A stretch of 16,648 nucleotides of DNA from Calditrichota bacterium (GTDB lineage: Bacteria; Calditrichota; Calditrichia; RBG-13-44-9), in NCBI GenBank assembly GCA_016934605.1, contig JAFGSO010000388.1:1-16648 (forward strand), in the 5' to 3' direction. This document shows, piece after piece, positions 1 to 6,462 of this stretch. Each line of letters opens with the position of its first letter. The stretch's first letter is position 1. The notes beneath the pieces were generated by a model. That model did not search any database. It was not told where the DNA came from and saw only the letters and a program-made list of their open reading frames with translations. A program made the position numbers and the translations under genes.

Positions 1-561
1 AATTTCACGTTTTTCATTATAGATACCTTTGCAGAGCCGGAGATTTGCTTTATGAGGGATAAGTCGGTTAACATCATCGATGGTTCTCCTTAAATAAGAC
101 TGTAATGCTGTTCCAATGTTCGGCACTACTTCTTTAATTTTCAAATACATGTCCAGGGTATCATCAGTTGTTGTTGCATCTTCAATATCAATACGAACAA
201 AATTATTATTTTCGGCAGCAATTTGGGTTAAACTCATGATATTTTCATAACAAAATTCTTTATCGATTTCAAGTCCCATGTGGGTTGGTTTTACAGAAAT
301 GTTCGCATCAAGATTTTCAGTTTTTATTGCTTCAAGAACGTCTTTGTAAAGTTCAACAGCTGCTAAAGAGTGGCTCCTTTCCGATACTTCTTCACCGAGT
401 ACATCTATGGTGGCCATTATATTATTGCTGTTCAGCATCTTTACTACTCGAACCGCATCCTCCAATTTTGATCCGGCGATATACTGTTTTGAGAAAAAAC
501 CCACTATTGGTTTTGGTACATAAGGTAGTGTAACGGCAATCATTTTATTGAACCAGCCCAT
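1..561 (-). CDS. Proline dehydrogenase (FAD-dependent), C-terminal part cut by window edge
   Basis: Reading the reverse strand from the ATG at 561 gives 187 codons with no stop to the window edge. An AGGAGGA Shine-Dalgarno (566-572) lies 4 bases upstream of that ATG. The protein shows the TIM-barrel signatures of the PRODH/PutA family: ISVKPTHMGLEID, VRIDIEDATTTDDTLD, an IGTALQSYLRRT stretch and, just before the edge, LRLCKGIYNEKRE, the flavin/substrate-binding strand with the conserved lysine. The enzyme oxidises L-proline to pyrroline-5-carboxylate and passes electrons from FAD to the respiratory chain. Its N-terminus starts close to the catalytic barrel, so it looks like the short monofunctional form (about 300 residues in Firmicutes and Bacteroidota) rather than the large bifunctional PutA. 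The downstream end is not visible, so a C-terminal fusion cannot be excluded. It is transcribed away from the methylmalonyl-CoA decarboxylase operon. Confidence 0.9.
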   Translation of the reverse strand, partial: MGWFNKMIAVTLPYVPKPIVGFFSKQYIAGSKLEDAVRVVKMLNSNNIMATIDVLGEEVSERSHSLAAVELYKDVLEAIKTENLDANISVKPTHMGLEIDKEFCYENIMSLTQIAAENNNFVRIDIEDATTTDDTLDMYLKIKEVVPNIGTALQSYLRRTIDDVNRLIPHKANLRLCKGIYNEKREI

Positions 562-596
562 TCGGTCCTCCTGTCGATTTAAATTTTTCTCTGGAA

Positions 597-625
597 AATA
601 TAATTTTTTTCACAAATTTAGTCAA
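597..625 (-). promoter_or_regulatory. Sigma-70-type promoter of the proline dehydrogenase gene
   Basis: On the minus strand TTGACT (620-625) is separated by exactly 17 bases from TATATT (597-602). That matches 5 of 6 consensus bases in the -35 and 5 of 6 in the -10. The -10 lies about 35 bases before the ATG at 561, giving a leader of roughly 30 bases with a strong Shine-Dalgarno. Position and spacing are good; the call is by eye. Confidence 0.55.
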
Positions 626-753
626 CTGAATTTAATATTGAAAACGTGCGGGTAAAATCAGGTCCATGAAACTGAAAAAAATAATTAACTGAAACATACC
701 GCTACAGTATATAAACCGGGTACCTGACTATAATAATAATCTCATAATTTGAT

Positions 754-782
754 TTCACATTATAAAATATGAAAACTATAAA
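754..782 (+). promoter_or_regulatory. Candidate promoter of the methylmalonyl-CoA decarboxylase operon
   Basis: TTCACA (754-759) and TATAAA (777-782) each match the sigma-70 consensus at 5 of 6 bases and are 17 bases apart. Transcription would begin near 789, leaving a leader of about 86 bases before the ATG at 875. The palindrome at 801-816 lies within that leader. The region is so AT-rich that chance matches are a concern. Confidence 0.4.
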
Positions 783-800
783 TTAACTTGAATTAAATAA

Positions 801-816
801 AAAATCTTGAGATTTT
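801..816. promoter_or_regulatory. Palindrome AAAATCTTGAGATTTT, possible operator
   Basis: The arms AAAATCT and AGATTTT are perfect inverted repeats around a TG centre. The site lies just downstream of the predicted start of transcription and about 60 bases before the first gene. That is a typical place for a dimeric repressor to block elongation or initiation. The very short centre argues against a stable RNA hairpin. AT-rich DNA makes such palindromes less surprising, and no regulator gene is visible nearby. Confidence 0.35.
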
Positions 817-874
817 ATGTGGATAAATTTTGTGAAAATATTTTTAAAATAATGATGAAGTCCCGGAGGCATTC

Positions 875-2425
875 ATGAGCAATGAAGATAAATTAGAAAA
901 ACTGTTTGCGAAAAGACAACAGGCTAAACTGGGAGGCGGAGAAAAACGTATTGAAAAAATGCACAGTCAGGGGAAATTAACTTCCAGGGAGCGTATTGAA
1001 ATCCTGCTTGATACCGGAAGTTTTGAGGAATTCGACATGTTCAAGGAACATCGCTGTCACGAATTCGGAATGGAAAAAAATAAAATTCCTGGAGATGGGG
1101 TTGTAACCGGTTATGGTACAATTGATGGACGTCTGGTCTATGTTTTTGCCCAGGATTTCACCGTATTCGGAGGATCACTTTCAGAGACATTTGCCGAAAA
1201 AATATGTAAGATCATGGAGATGGCTGCGAAAAACGGAGCTCCTGTCATCGGATTAAATGACTCGGGAGGTGCACGGATCCAGGAAGGCATTGAGAGTCTG
1301 GCGGGATATGCAGATATATTTCTATTGAATGTACTGTATTCAGGAGTTATTCCGCAGCTTTCCGGGATTTTTGGACCCTGTGCGGGAGGTGCCGTATACT
1401 CACCTGCTCTCACCGATTTTACAATTATGGTACAAAATACCAGTTATATGTTTTTGACCGGCCCCAAAGTAGTGAAGTCCGTCACTAAAGAAGATGTTTC
1501 GACAGAAGAATTAGGAGGTGCTCTGGTCCATAACCGAAAAAGCGGAGTAGCACATTTCGTCGCTGAAAATGACCAAGATGCCCTGCTGTTGTTGCGAAAA
1601 ATTCTGGGATATCTGCCCCAGAACAATCTTGAGACCACGCCTTATGTACCAAATGACGATCCTGTCGATCGAATGGAAGACGAATTAAATTTTATCATTC
1701 CGGAAGATCCGAATCGTCCCTATGACATGAAAGAGATAATCCTGCGGGTTGTGGACAACAATGAATTTATGGAAGTGCATCAATTATGGGCACAGAATCT
1801 CATAGTTGGATTTGCGCGCTTGAATGGACGTTCCGTAGGAATTGTGGCGAACCAGCCGAATTTCCTGGCAGGAGGATTGGATATCAACGCCTCAATTAAG
1901 GGTGCCAGATTTGTTCGTTTTTGTGATGCCTTTAATATTCCTGTTATTACATTTGTAGATGTTCCAGGTTTTTGGCCGGGAACTTCCCAGGAACATGCAG
2001 GGATCATTCGCCATGGCGCTAAAATACTCTACGCCTATGCCGAAGCAACGGTGCCAAAAATCACTGTTATTACCCGAAAAGCTTATGGAGGAGCATATTG
2101 TGTTATGAGTTCCAAGCATCTTCGGGGTGATATTAATTATGCCTGGCCTTCTGCAGAAATTGCCGTGATGGGTCCGGCAGGTGCAGTTGAGATTATTTTC
2201 TCCAAGGAGATAAGTGCAGCTGAAAATTCTCAGGAAAAAGCCAGAGAGCTGGAAGAGGATTACAAAGATAAATTTGCTAATCCATACGTTGCCGCTAAAA
2301 GAGGGTATGTGGATGATATTATTGAACCGCGCCGTACCCGCTTCCGTATTATCAAAGCACTCGAAATGCTGAAGAACAAAAGAGATACACTTCCCATGAA
2401 AAAACATGGAAATATTCCACTGTAG
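875..2425 (+). CDS. mmdA: Methylmalonyl-CoA decarboxylase, carboxyltransferase (alpha) subunit
   Basis: This 516-residue protein is a full-length biotin-dependent carboxyltransferase of the PccB/MmdA family. It moves the carboxyl group from methylmalonyl-CoA to biotin on the carrier protein, releasing propionyl-CoA. Both crotonase-fold halves are present. The first has SGGARIQEG (130-138) and GPCAGGAVYSPALTDF (167-182), which form the oxyanion hole. The second has VDVPGFWPGTSQE (361-373) and RKAYGGAYCVMSS (401-413). The usual residue after DVPGF is Leu; here it is Trp. The start is set by GGAGG (865-869), 5 bases before the ATG. PccB of propionyl-CoA carboxylase is nearly identical in family terms. 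The three genes directly downstream, which encode the membrane sodium pump parts and not a biotin carboxylase, decide for the decarboxylase. It is a cytoplasmic protein held at the membrane by its partners. Confidence 0.93.
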   Translation: MSNEDKLEKLFAKRQQAKLGGGEKRIEKMHSQGKLTSRERIEILLDTGSFEEFDMFKEHRCHEFGMEKNKIPGDGVVTGYGTIDGRLVYVFAQDFTVFGGSLSETFAEKICKIMEMAAKNGAPVIGLNDSGGARIQEGIESLAGYADIFLLNVLYSGVIPQLSGIFGPCAGGAVYSPALTDFTIMVQNTSYMFLTGPKVVKSVTKEDVSTEELGGALVHNRKSGVAHFVAENDQDALLLLRKILGYLPQNNLETTPYVPNDDPVDRMEDELNFIIPEDPNRPYDMKEIILRVVDNNEFMEVHQLWAQNLIVGFARLNGRSVGIVANQPNFLAGGLDINASIKGARFVRFCDAFNIPVITFVDVPGFWPGTSQEHAGIIRHGAKILYAYAEATVPKITVITRKAYGGAYCVMSSKHLRGDINYAWPSAEIAVMGPAGAVEIIFSKEISAAENSQEKARELEEDYKDKFANPYVAAKRGYVDDIIEPRRTRFRIIKALEMLKNKRDTLPMKKHGNIPL

Positions 2426-2443
2426 GAGCAGAAGGAGAAAAAA

Positions 2444-2860
2444 ATGCTTTTTATAAATTTATCCGCTTTTTATCAAATAATAACCGGATGGGATACAATC
2501 GTCCAGCGCATGGAAAGTGGTCATGGTTTGCTTGTTACTGCAATCGGATTATCATCCGTTTTCCTTGGTCTGATAATTTTGTGGATTATCACAGCGAATC
2601 TGAAAAAAATCATTGAATTTTTTGAGAAGATTCTGTGGAGAATAAAAATTTATACAGGAAAAGAGAAAAGTACATCATTGCAGGAAGAGGGATCAGAGGA
2701 AGAAACAACAGAAGAAGAAATAGCTGCTGCTATTGCCACCGCTCTTCATCTGGAGCTGGAAGAGGAGGAAGTTTCCGTTCTTACACTGAGACATATTGAG
2801 CAGGAAATGTCACCCTGGGTAGTAGCATCCAGACCAGCCACAATGAGGAGACAACGTTAA
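2444..2860 (+). CDS. mmdD: OadG/MmdD-like small membrane subunit of the sodium-pumping decarboxylase
   Basis: This 138-residue protein has one strong transmembrane segment, roughly residues 28-50 (GLLVTAIGLSSVFLGLIILW). A charged, glutamate-rich cytoplasmic stretch follows (about 78-105). The C-terminus is basic, ending PWVVASRPATMRRQR. This layout is that of the OadG/MmdD subunit, which anchors the carboxyltransferase and carrier to the beta subunit and stabilises the complex. The sequence is poorly conserved in this family, so the call rests on topology and on its place between the alpha subunit and the biotin carrier. AAGGAG (2432-2437) lies 6 bases before the ATG, and the gap to mmdA is 18 bases. 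A separate epsilon subunit, found in Veillonella, is not seen here. Confidence 0.85.
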   Translation: MLFINLSAFYQIITGWDTIVQRMESGHGLLVTAIGLSSVFLGLIILWIITANLKKIIEFFEKILWRIKIYTGKEKSTSLQEEGSEEETTEEEIAAAIATALHLELEEEEVSVLTLRHIEQEMSPWVVASRPATMRRQR

Positions 2861-2869
2861 GAGGTCATC

Positions 2870-3310
2870 ATGAAGGAATATACCATTACCATCAACGACA
2901 AACCACATAATGTGATCATTAAAAAAATTCAAACAGATACGGCAATAATTGAGGTAAATGGAAAGGAGATTGAGGTTGGCATTGAGCGTCATTTTAAAAA
3001 ACCTACCGAACCACTCCACGTCAGACCTACAAAAACCCGTCCCTCACCCGTTCCGGAAGAGCCCGGAATACAAAAGTCCAGTACTCCTTTCGCCAGCGGT
3101 GATATTGTTGCGCCACTTCCCGGACTTATCCTTAATGTGATGGTGAAAGAGGGTGACAAGGTGAGTTCGGACCAGACTGTCATGAAAATGGAAGCAATGA
3201 AGATGGAAAATGAAATCAAGGCAGATCGTTCTGGTACTGTCAGAAAAATATTTGTTAAAGAGGGAGATGCTGTTCTTGAGAATACCCCCCTTCTCAAAGT
3301 AGAGAGCTAA
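2870..3310 (+). CDS. mmdC: Biotin carboxyl carrier subunit of methylmalonyl-CoA decarboxylase
   Basis: This 146-residue biotinyl-lipoyl carrier has three parts: an N-terminal domain (1-45), a proline-rich flexible linker (about 46-72, including KPTEPLH and RPSPVPEEPG) and a C-terminal biotinyl domain (75-146). The biotinylation motif EAMKM is at 108-112, with Lys111 as the acceptor. It sits in a tandem-looking VMKMEAMKMENE, where the upstream K106 is not in the correct hammerhead position. APLPGLILNVMVKEGDKV is the usual first half of the fold. It shuttles carboxybiotin between the alpha subunit and the membrane beta subunit. It begins 9 bases after the preceding stop with an AGAGGT ribosome site, so it belongs to the same operon. 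Confidence 0.93.
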   Translation: MKEYTITINDKPHNVIIKKIQTDTAIIEVNGKEIEVGIERHFKKPTEPLHVRPTKTRPSPVPEEPGIQKSSTPFASGDIVAPLPGLILNVMVKEGDKVSSDQTVMKMEAMKMENEIKADRSGTVRKIFVKEGDAVLENTPLLKVES

Positions 3311-3314
3311 ACAA

Positions 3315-4442
3315 ATGGACAAAATTTTTATATTCATACAGAGCACCGGCTTTTATAATTTAACACTCGGTAATGTTGCCATGCTGGCAGCCGGCGGTAT
3401 TCTATTATATTTTGGCATCCGGAAACATTACGAACCGCTACTTCTCGTTCCAATTGGTTTTGGTATCATTGTGGGAAATATTCCATATGGGGCAGGCATG
3501 CCTCTAGGAGTTTATGATCATGGAAGTGTTTTGAATTACCTTTATTTTGGGGTGGTTCAGGGTATTTACCCCCCACTTATCTTCCTGGGGATCGGCGCAA
3601 TGACCGATTTTTCCGCACTTCTATCCAATCCAAAATTGATGATGCTGGGAGCGGCTGCTCAGACCGGAATATTTCTAACATTCCTGGGAGCTCTCTGTCT
3701 GGGATTTGATCCACACGAGGCAGGTTCCATAGGAATCATTGGTGGTGCAGATGGACCGACGGCAATCTTTCTATCTTCACAACTTGCACCTGAATTGATG
3801 GGTGCCATCGCTATAGCAGCTTATTCTTACATGGCTCTTGTTCCGGTAATCCAACCACCGATTATGAAACTGATGACAAATCGTAAGGAACGGTTAATAC
3901 GGATGAAGCCATCCAGGGAGGTTGGCAAACTTGAAAAGATTCTCTTTCCGATTGTCAGCTTTCTGATAACTGCATTTATTGCACCTGGCTCTATCGTACT
4001 TCTGGGTATGCTTTTCTTCGGCAATTTACTGAAAGAATCTGGCGTAACAGAACGGTTAGCCAATAATGCCCGTACAGCACTTATTGATATTGTTACCATA
4101 CTTCTAGGCCTTTGTGTTGGTGCCAGTACTCAGGCACAGACTTTTCTGACACCGAAGTCCATTGGAATTTTTATTCTGGGAGCCCTCAGTTTTGCCGTTG
4201 CCACCGCCAGTGGAATTACCTTTGCAAAAATCATGAATCTTTTCTTAAAAGAGAAGATTAACCCATTGATCGGTGCAGCCGGGGTATCAGCTGTCCCGGA
4301 TTCAGCCAGAGTTGTTCAGGTGGTAGGGCAGAAAGAGGATCCGGGTAATTTCCTTCTGATGCATGCCATGGCACCCAATGTTGCAGGAGTAATTGGATCA
4401 GCTATCGCTGCCGGTATACTCTGGAGTATGCTCTCACCCTGA
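3315..4442 (+). CDS. mmdB: Sodium-ion-pumping decarboxylase beta subunit (MmdB/OadB type)
   Basis: This 375-residue, strongly hydrophobic protein has the hallmarks of the OadB/MmdB/GcdB family. These are GGADGPTAIFLSSQLAP (143-159), whose aspartate (D146) corresponds to the essential sodium/proton site, followed by a Y-S-Y-M-A-L-V-P helix and IQPPIMKLMTNRKER. Near the C-terminus it has INPLIGAAGVSAVPDSARV and a GNFLLMHAMAPNVAGVIGS segment. The beta subunit decarboxylates carboxybiotin and couples this to sodium export. The length equals that of typical family members. It starts 4 bases after the carrier's stop, probably by translational coupling, since only a weak AGAG precedes the ATG. It is the last gene of the operon. 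The 33 bases to the convergent gene contain only a weak 5-base inverted repeat and no clear terminator. Confidence 0.95.
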   Translation: MDKIFIFIQSTGFYNLTLGNVAMLAAGGILLYFGIRKHYEPLLLVPIGFGIIVGNIPYGAGMPLGVYDHGSVLNYLYFGVVQGIYPPLIFLGIGAMTDFSALLSNPKLMMLGAAAQTGIFLTFLGALCLGFDPHEAGSIGIIGGADGPTAIFLSSQLAPELMGAIAIAAYSYMALVPVIQPPIMKLMTNRKERLIRMKPSREVGKLEKILFPIVSFLITAFIAPGSIVLLGMLFFGNLLKESGVTERLANNARTALIDIVTILLGLCVGASTQAQTFLTPKSIGIFILGALSFAVATASGITFAKIMNLFLKEKINPLIGAAGVSAVPDSARVVQVVGQKEDPGNFLLMHAMAPNVAGVIGSAIAAGILWSMLSP

Positions 4443-4475
4443 TCAGATTTGTATTTACACTCGTTTAGAGGTCTA

Positions 4476-5015
4476 CTAAAATTTCCCCTGCGTAGCAAAC
4501 CAAGTCGCCGGATCTGCCATAAAACTGTTCACATTTCGCAATGCTTTATAATGGTTTTCTTCCTCATTTGCCAAAATTTCGAGAAATTTTTTAACTGATT
4601 CATCTTTCGCCTGTTTTGCCGACTCGGAATAGTAAAATCTGGAATAATTTTCCAGATTAATTGCCGTTTCGATAACTTCCTCATCATCAACGCCGTGGCT
4701 GCCAAGCTCTTCAGTAGATTGTTTCAGTTCGTTCTTAAGCCGACTGAAGATATTCTGGAACGTTACCGACTCTTCGGTAGATTGCATCGTTACGCTTTCC
4801 CAGTCACGTTTCCCTTCAAGTGCTTCATAAACTTCCCGTATCCTGTTCATGTGGCTCAGTTCATCCTGTGCGAGTCGTTCAAGCATTCGTTTTCCCAGGG
4901 AATTTTTAATGGTTTTTACTCCTTCAGTATAGGTCCGGTAGCCTTCTTCTTCCATCTCCAGTGCCAGTTTTAAAACATCTTCAGTTTTCTCGGGAATTGT
5001 CATTTTTTCTTCCAA
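4476..5015 (-). CDS. Ferritin-like/rubrerythrin-family diiron protein without rubredoxin domain
   Basis: The frame encodes an all-helical protein with two ExxH iron-binding motifs in the rubrerythrin arrangement. Starting from TTG (179 residues), ALEMEEEGYRTY (18-29) supplies the first glutamates. QDELSH (50-55) gives E52xxH55, INLENYSRFYY (119-129) gives further ligands, and NEEENH (150-155) gives E152xxH155. No C-terminal CxxC rubredoxin domain follows, so it resembles the erythrin/YciF-like proteins that reduce peroxide or store iron. The start is uncertain. AGGAG (5024-5028) is 8 bases before the TTG at 5013-5015, whereas the ATG at 5001-5003 has only a weak GGAAG. Codons further upstream lie in promoter-like AT-rich DNA. 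It is divergent from the ABC ATPase. Confidence 0.82.
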   Translation of the reverse strand: MEEKMTIPEKTEDVLKLALEMEEEGYRTYTEGVKTIKNSLGKRMLERLAQDELSHMNRIREVYEALEGKRDWESVTMQSTEESVTFQNIFSRLKNELKQSTEELGSHGVDDEEVIETAINLENYSRFYYSESAKQAKDESVKKFLEILANEEENHYKALRNVNSFMADPATWFATQGKF

Positions 5016-5139
5016 AATACTTTCTCCTATTATTTTAATTATTTCATAAAATTCACTTTGCTGATTAAATATATAGATATATTTTACTAAAAAAAACCTA
5101 AAGAAAACAGAGCACAAAAGACTAATTGAATGAAATCCT

Positions 5140-6051
5140 ATGCCGGATTCAACTACATTCCAGATTCAGGTGGTCCAGCTGACCAAGCGATATCGCGAGC
5201 CGGAAGCCCCTGCGGTGAATAATGTAAGTTTTAATGTTCAGGCTGGAGAAAAAATCGGAATCGTCGGTGCTAACGGATCCGGTAAAACAACCTTGTTCCG
5301 TTTGTTACTGAATTTGCTCCATCCGGATAGCGGAACTATTTTAATCAAAGGGAATCGTGATATCGAACTTGAAAAAGTAAATATCGGTTTTGTTGCCGAA
5401 CATCAGGAGGGTCTTGAGAACTTTACACCTGAAGAAATCTTATACTATGCAGGTAAGATGAGCGGATTAACCAATGATTCGATTCAGCATAAAATAAGGG
5501 AACTACTCCGTTGGTCGGATCTGGAAAAAAATAATGAAGAACTTCTGGGAGGATTCAGTAAAGGAATGAGGCAGCGACTTTTTCTTTCAGTTGCCCTAAT
5601 GCATGAACCCGGAATTCTGTTACTGGACGAGCCGATGTCCGGACTTGATCCGCGTAGCCAGAAAGACTTTAGCTTTCTTCTGCAGGGACTGAAAGCCTAT
5701 ACAATTCTTTATGCCTCACATCAACTGTCAGAAATTGAGGAATTGTGTCAACGTGTTCTAATTTTCCAGTATGGACGACTGATACAAGATATTCTTCTGC
5801 CTTCCGAGAAAAGAACCGTTAATTTTTTCGAAACAACACCCGCCATTTTATCGCTTCTGGAGAAAAATTCTGAAATTGACCTGCTCTTCAGCCGTCCAAA
5901 AGATCAGAATGTTGAAGTCAAATTTCTTTGTAATGCAATTGCCCTTCAGAATCTGATTTTAGAATGCCAGAGGCGAGAGGTACCGATTCATCAGATGGAA
6001 TCAAAAACCCTGCTGGAAGATCTTTACGATCAATTTGTGAAGGATGAATAG
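5140..6051 (+). CDS. ABC transporter ATP-binding protein without adjacent permease
   Basis: This 303-residue protein has a complete nucleotide-binding domain: Walker A GANGSGKTT (43-51), Q-loop region VAEHQE (85-90), signature FSKGMRQR (139-146), Walker B ILLLDEPMSGLDP (159-171) and the switch histidine in ASHQL (192-196). About 80 C-terminal residues follow, as in ATPases of ABC-2 type exporters (the CcmA/NatA/GldA style). It should energise export of an unknown substrate, but neither neighbour is a membrane protein, so its permease must lie elsewhere. No clear Shine-Dalgarno precedes the ATG. A weak promoter candidate, TTGCTG (5058-5063) with TATTTT (5080-5085) at a 16-base spacing, lies in the divergent AT-rich gap. 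The ATG at 5130 is in another frame and was not used. Confidence 0.9.
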   Translation: MPDSTTFQIQVVQLTKRYREPEAPAVNNVSFNVQAGEKIGIVGANGSGKTTLFRLLLNLLHPDSGTILIKGNRDIELEKVNIGFVAEHQEGLENFTPEEILYYAGKMSGLTNDSIQHKIRELLRWSDLEKNNEELLGGFSKGMRQRLFLSVALMHEPGILLLDEPMSGLDPRSQKDFSFLLQGLKAYTILYASHQLSEIEELCQRVLIFQYGRLIQDILLPSEKRTVNFFETTPAILSLLEKNSEIDLLFSRPKDQNVEVKFLCNAIALQNLILECQRREVPIHQMESKTLLEDLYDQFVKDE

Positions 6052-6055
6052 AATA

Positions 6056-6280
6056 TCACCAGCTAGTTTTGGGCCTTCTTTTACCGAAGAGGACGGCGCA
6101 AGGTGCATTTTTGGTGGTATAGGTTTTCAATTTATCGCACCAGATGGCCAGATAAGTCTGACAGGAACGTGAACCATCAATGTCCGCATCCTGAGGAAAG
6201 CGGGCATATTCGCAGCGCATATCACAAAACTTTATGCGGGATGTTGTTACTCCTGCATTCTCTTTATCATCTTTTTTCAT
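6056..6280 (-). CDS. Small cysteine-rich protein, function unknown
   Basis: This 74-residue frame has the composition of a real protein and not of a shadow: it fills a gap where no other gene fits. It carries five cysteines: C19 and C23 in CDMRC, C40 in SRSCQTYLAIW, C48, and C61 in KNAPC. Four or five of these could bind a metal or an iron-sulfur cluster. The first 12 residues are highly charged and the C-terminus is basic (GKRRPKTSW). There is no signal peptide or membrane segment, so it is probably cytoplasmic. It lies tail to tail with the ABC ATPase, 4 bases apart. AAGAG lies 4 bases before the ATG, a weak ribosome site. I recall similar short proteins with the DG-S-x-S-C-x-T and KNAPC pattern in other bacteria, but this is memory and not a search. 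Confidence 0.62.
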   Translation of the reverse strand: MKKDDKENAGVTTSRIKFCDMRCEYARFPQDADIDGSRSCQTYLAIWCDKLKTYTTKNAPCAVLFGKRRPKTSW

Positions 6281-6330
6281 TGAACTCTTACTTGATTTTT
6301 AGGTTCTTTTATGTGTAATATAATTGCCGC

Positions 6331-6425
6331 TTTAAGGCGAAAAAAATGCTTTATATAATATAATCGAAACCATCCTGGTTATTCATCACCTGTAAATAAT
6401 GTCGGGGAACCCGGGTTCGTATAAT
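6331..6425 (+). promoter_or_regulatory. Candidate promoter region for the HAD gene, with palindrome GAACCCGGGTTC
   Basis: Two overlapping possibilities are visible. TTTAAG (6331-6336) lies 17 bases before TATAAT (6354-6359), and a second TATAAT overlaps at 6359-6364. Further down, a perfect TATAAT at 6420-6425 directly follows the 12-base perfect palindrome GAACCCGGGTTC (6407-6418). The matching -35 position there (TAATGT) is poor. A weak -35 with a palindrome in the spacer is the geometry of an activator-dependent promoter, but it could be coincidence. Confidence 0.35.
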
Positions 6426-6462
6426 ATTAAAATATTTAAAGAGGCAAAAGCGGAATAACAAT

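Larger units (their letters stand above)
562..874. other. Divergent intergenic region between proline dehydrogenase and the decarboxylase operon
   Basis: This is 313 bases of very AT-rich DNA with no convincing reading frame. It carries the minus-strand promoter at 597-625, a plus-strand promoter candidate at 754-782 and a 16-base palindrome at 801-816. A further TATAAT at 729-734 has no matching -35 at a normal distance and was not called. Nothing resembles a tRNA or a known riboswitch. Confidence 0.7.

Noticed and set aside
285..533. Plus-strand reading frame of 82 codons inside proline dehydrogenase
   Set aside because: It is antisense to a frame with clear PRODH motifs and has low-complexity, leucine-rich translation typical of a shadow frame.
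562..874. Small RNA or riboswitch in the divergent region before the decarboxylase operon
   Set aside because: The sequence is AT-rich and lacks stable G/C-paired stems or a conserved aptamer pattern. Only promoter-like and palindromic elements are supported.
1892..2407. Minus-strand reading frame of 171 codons inside the carboxyltransferase gene
   Set aside because: It lies wholly antisense to mmdA, has no ribosome site, and its product is poor in recognised patterns. It is a shadow of the real gene.
4464..4480. Inverted repeat TTTAG/CTAAA between mmdB and the ferritin-like gene as a terminator
   Set aside because: The stem has only 5 AT-rich pairs and no T-run on the plus strand, too weak to support a call.
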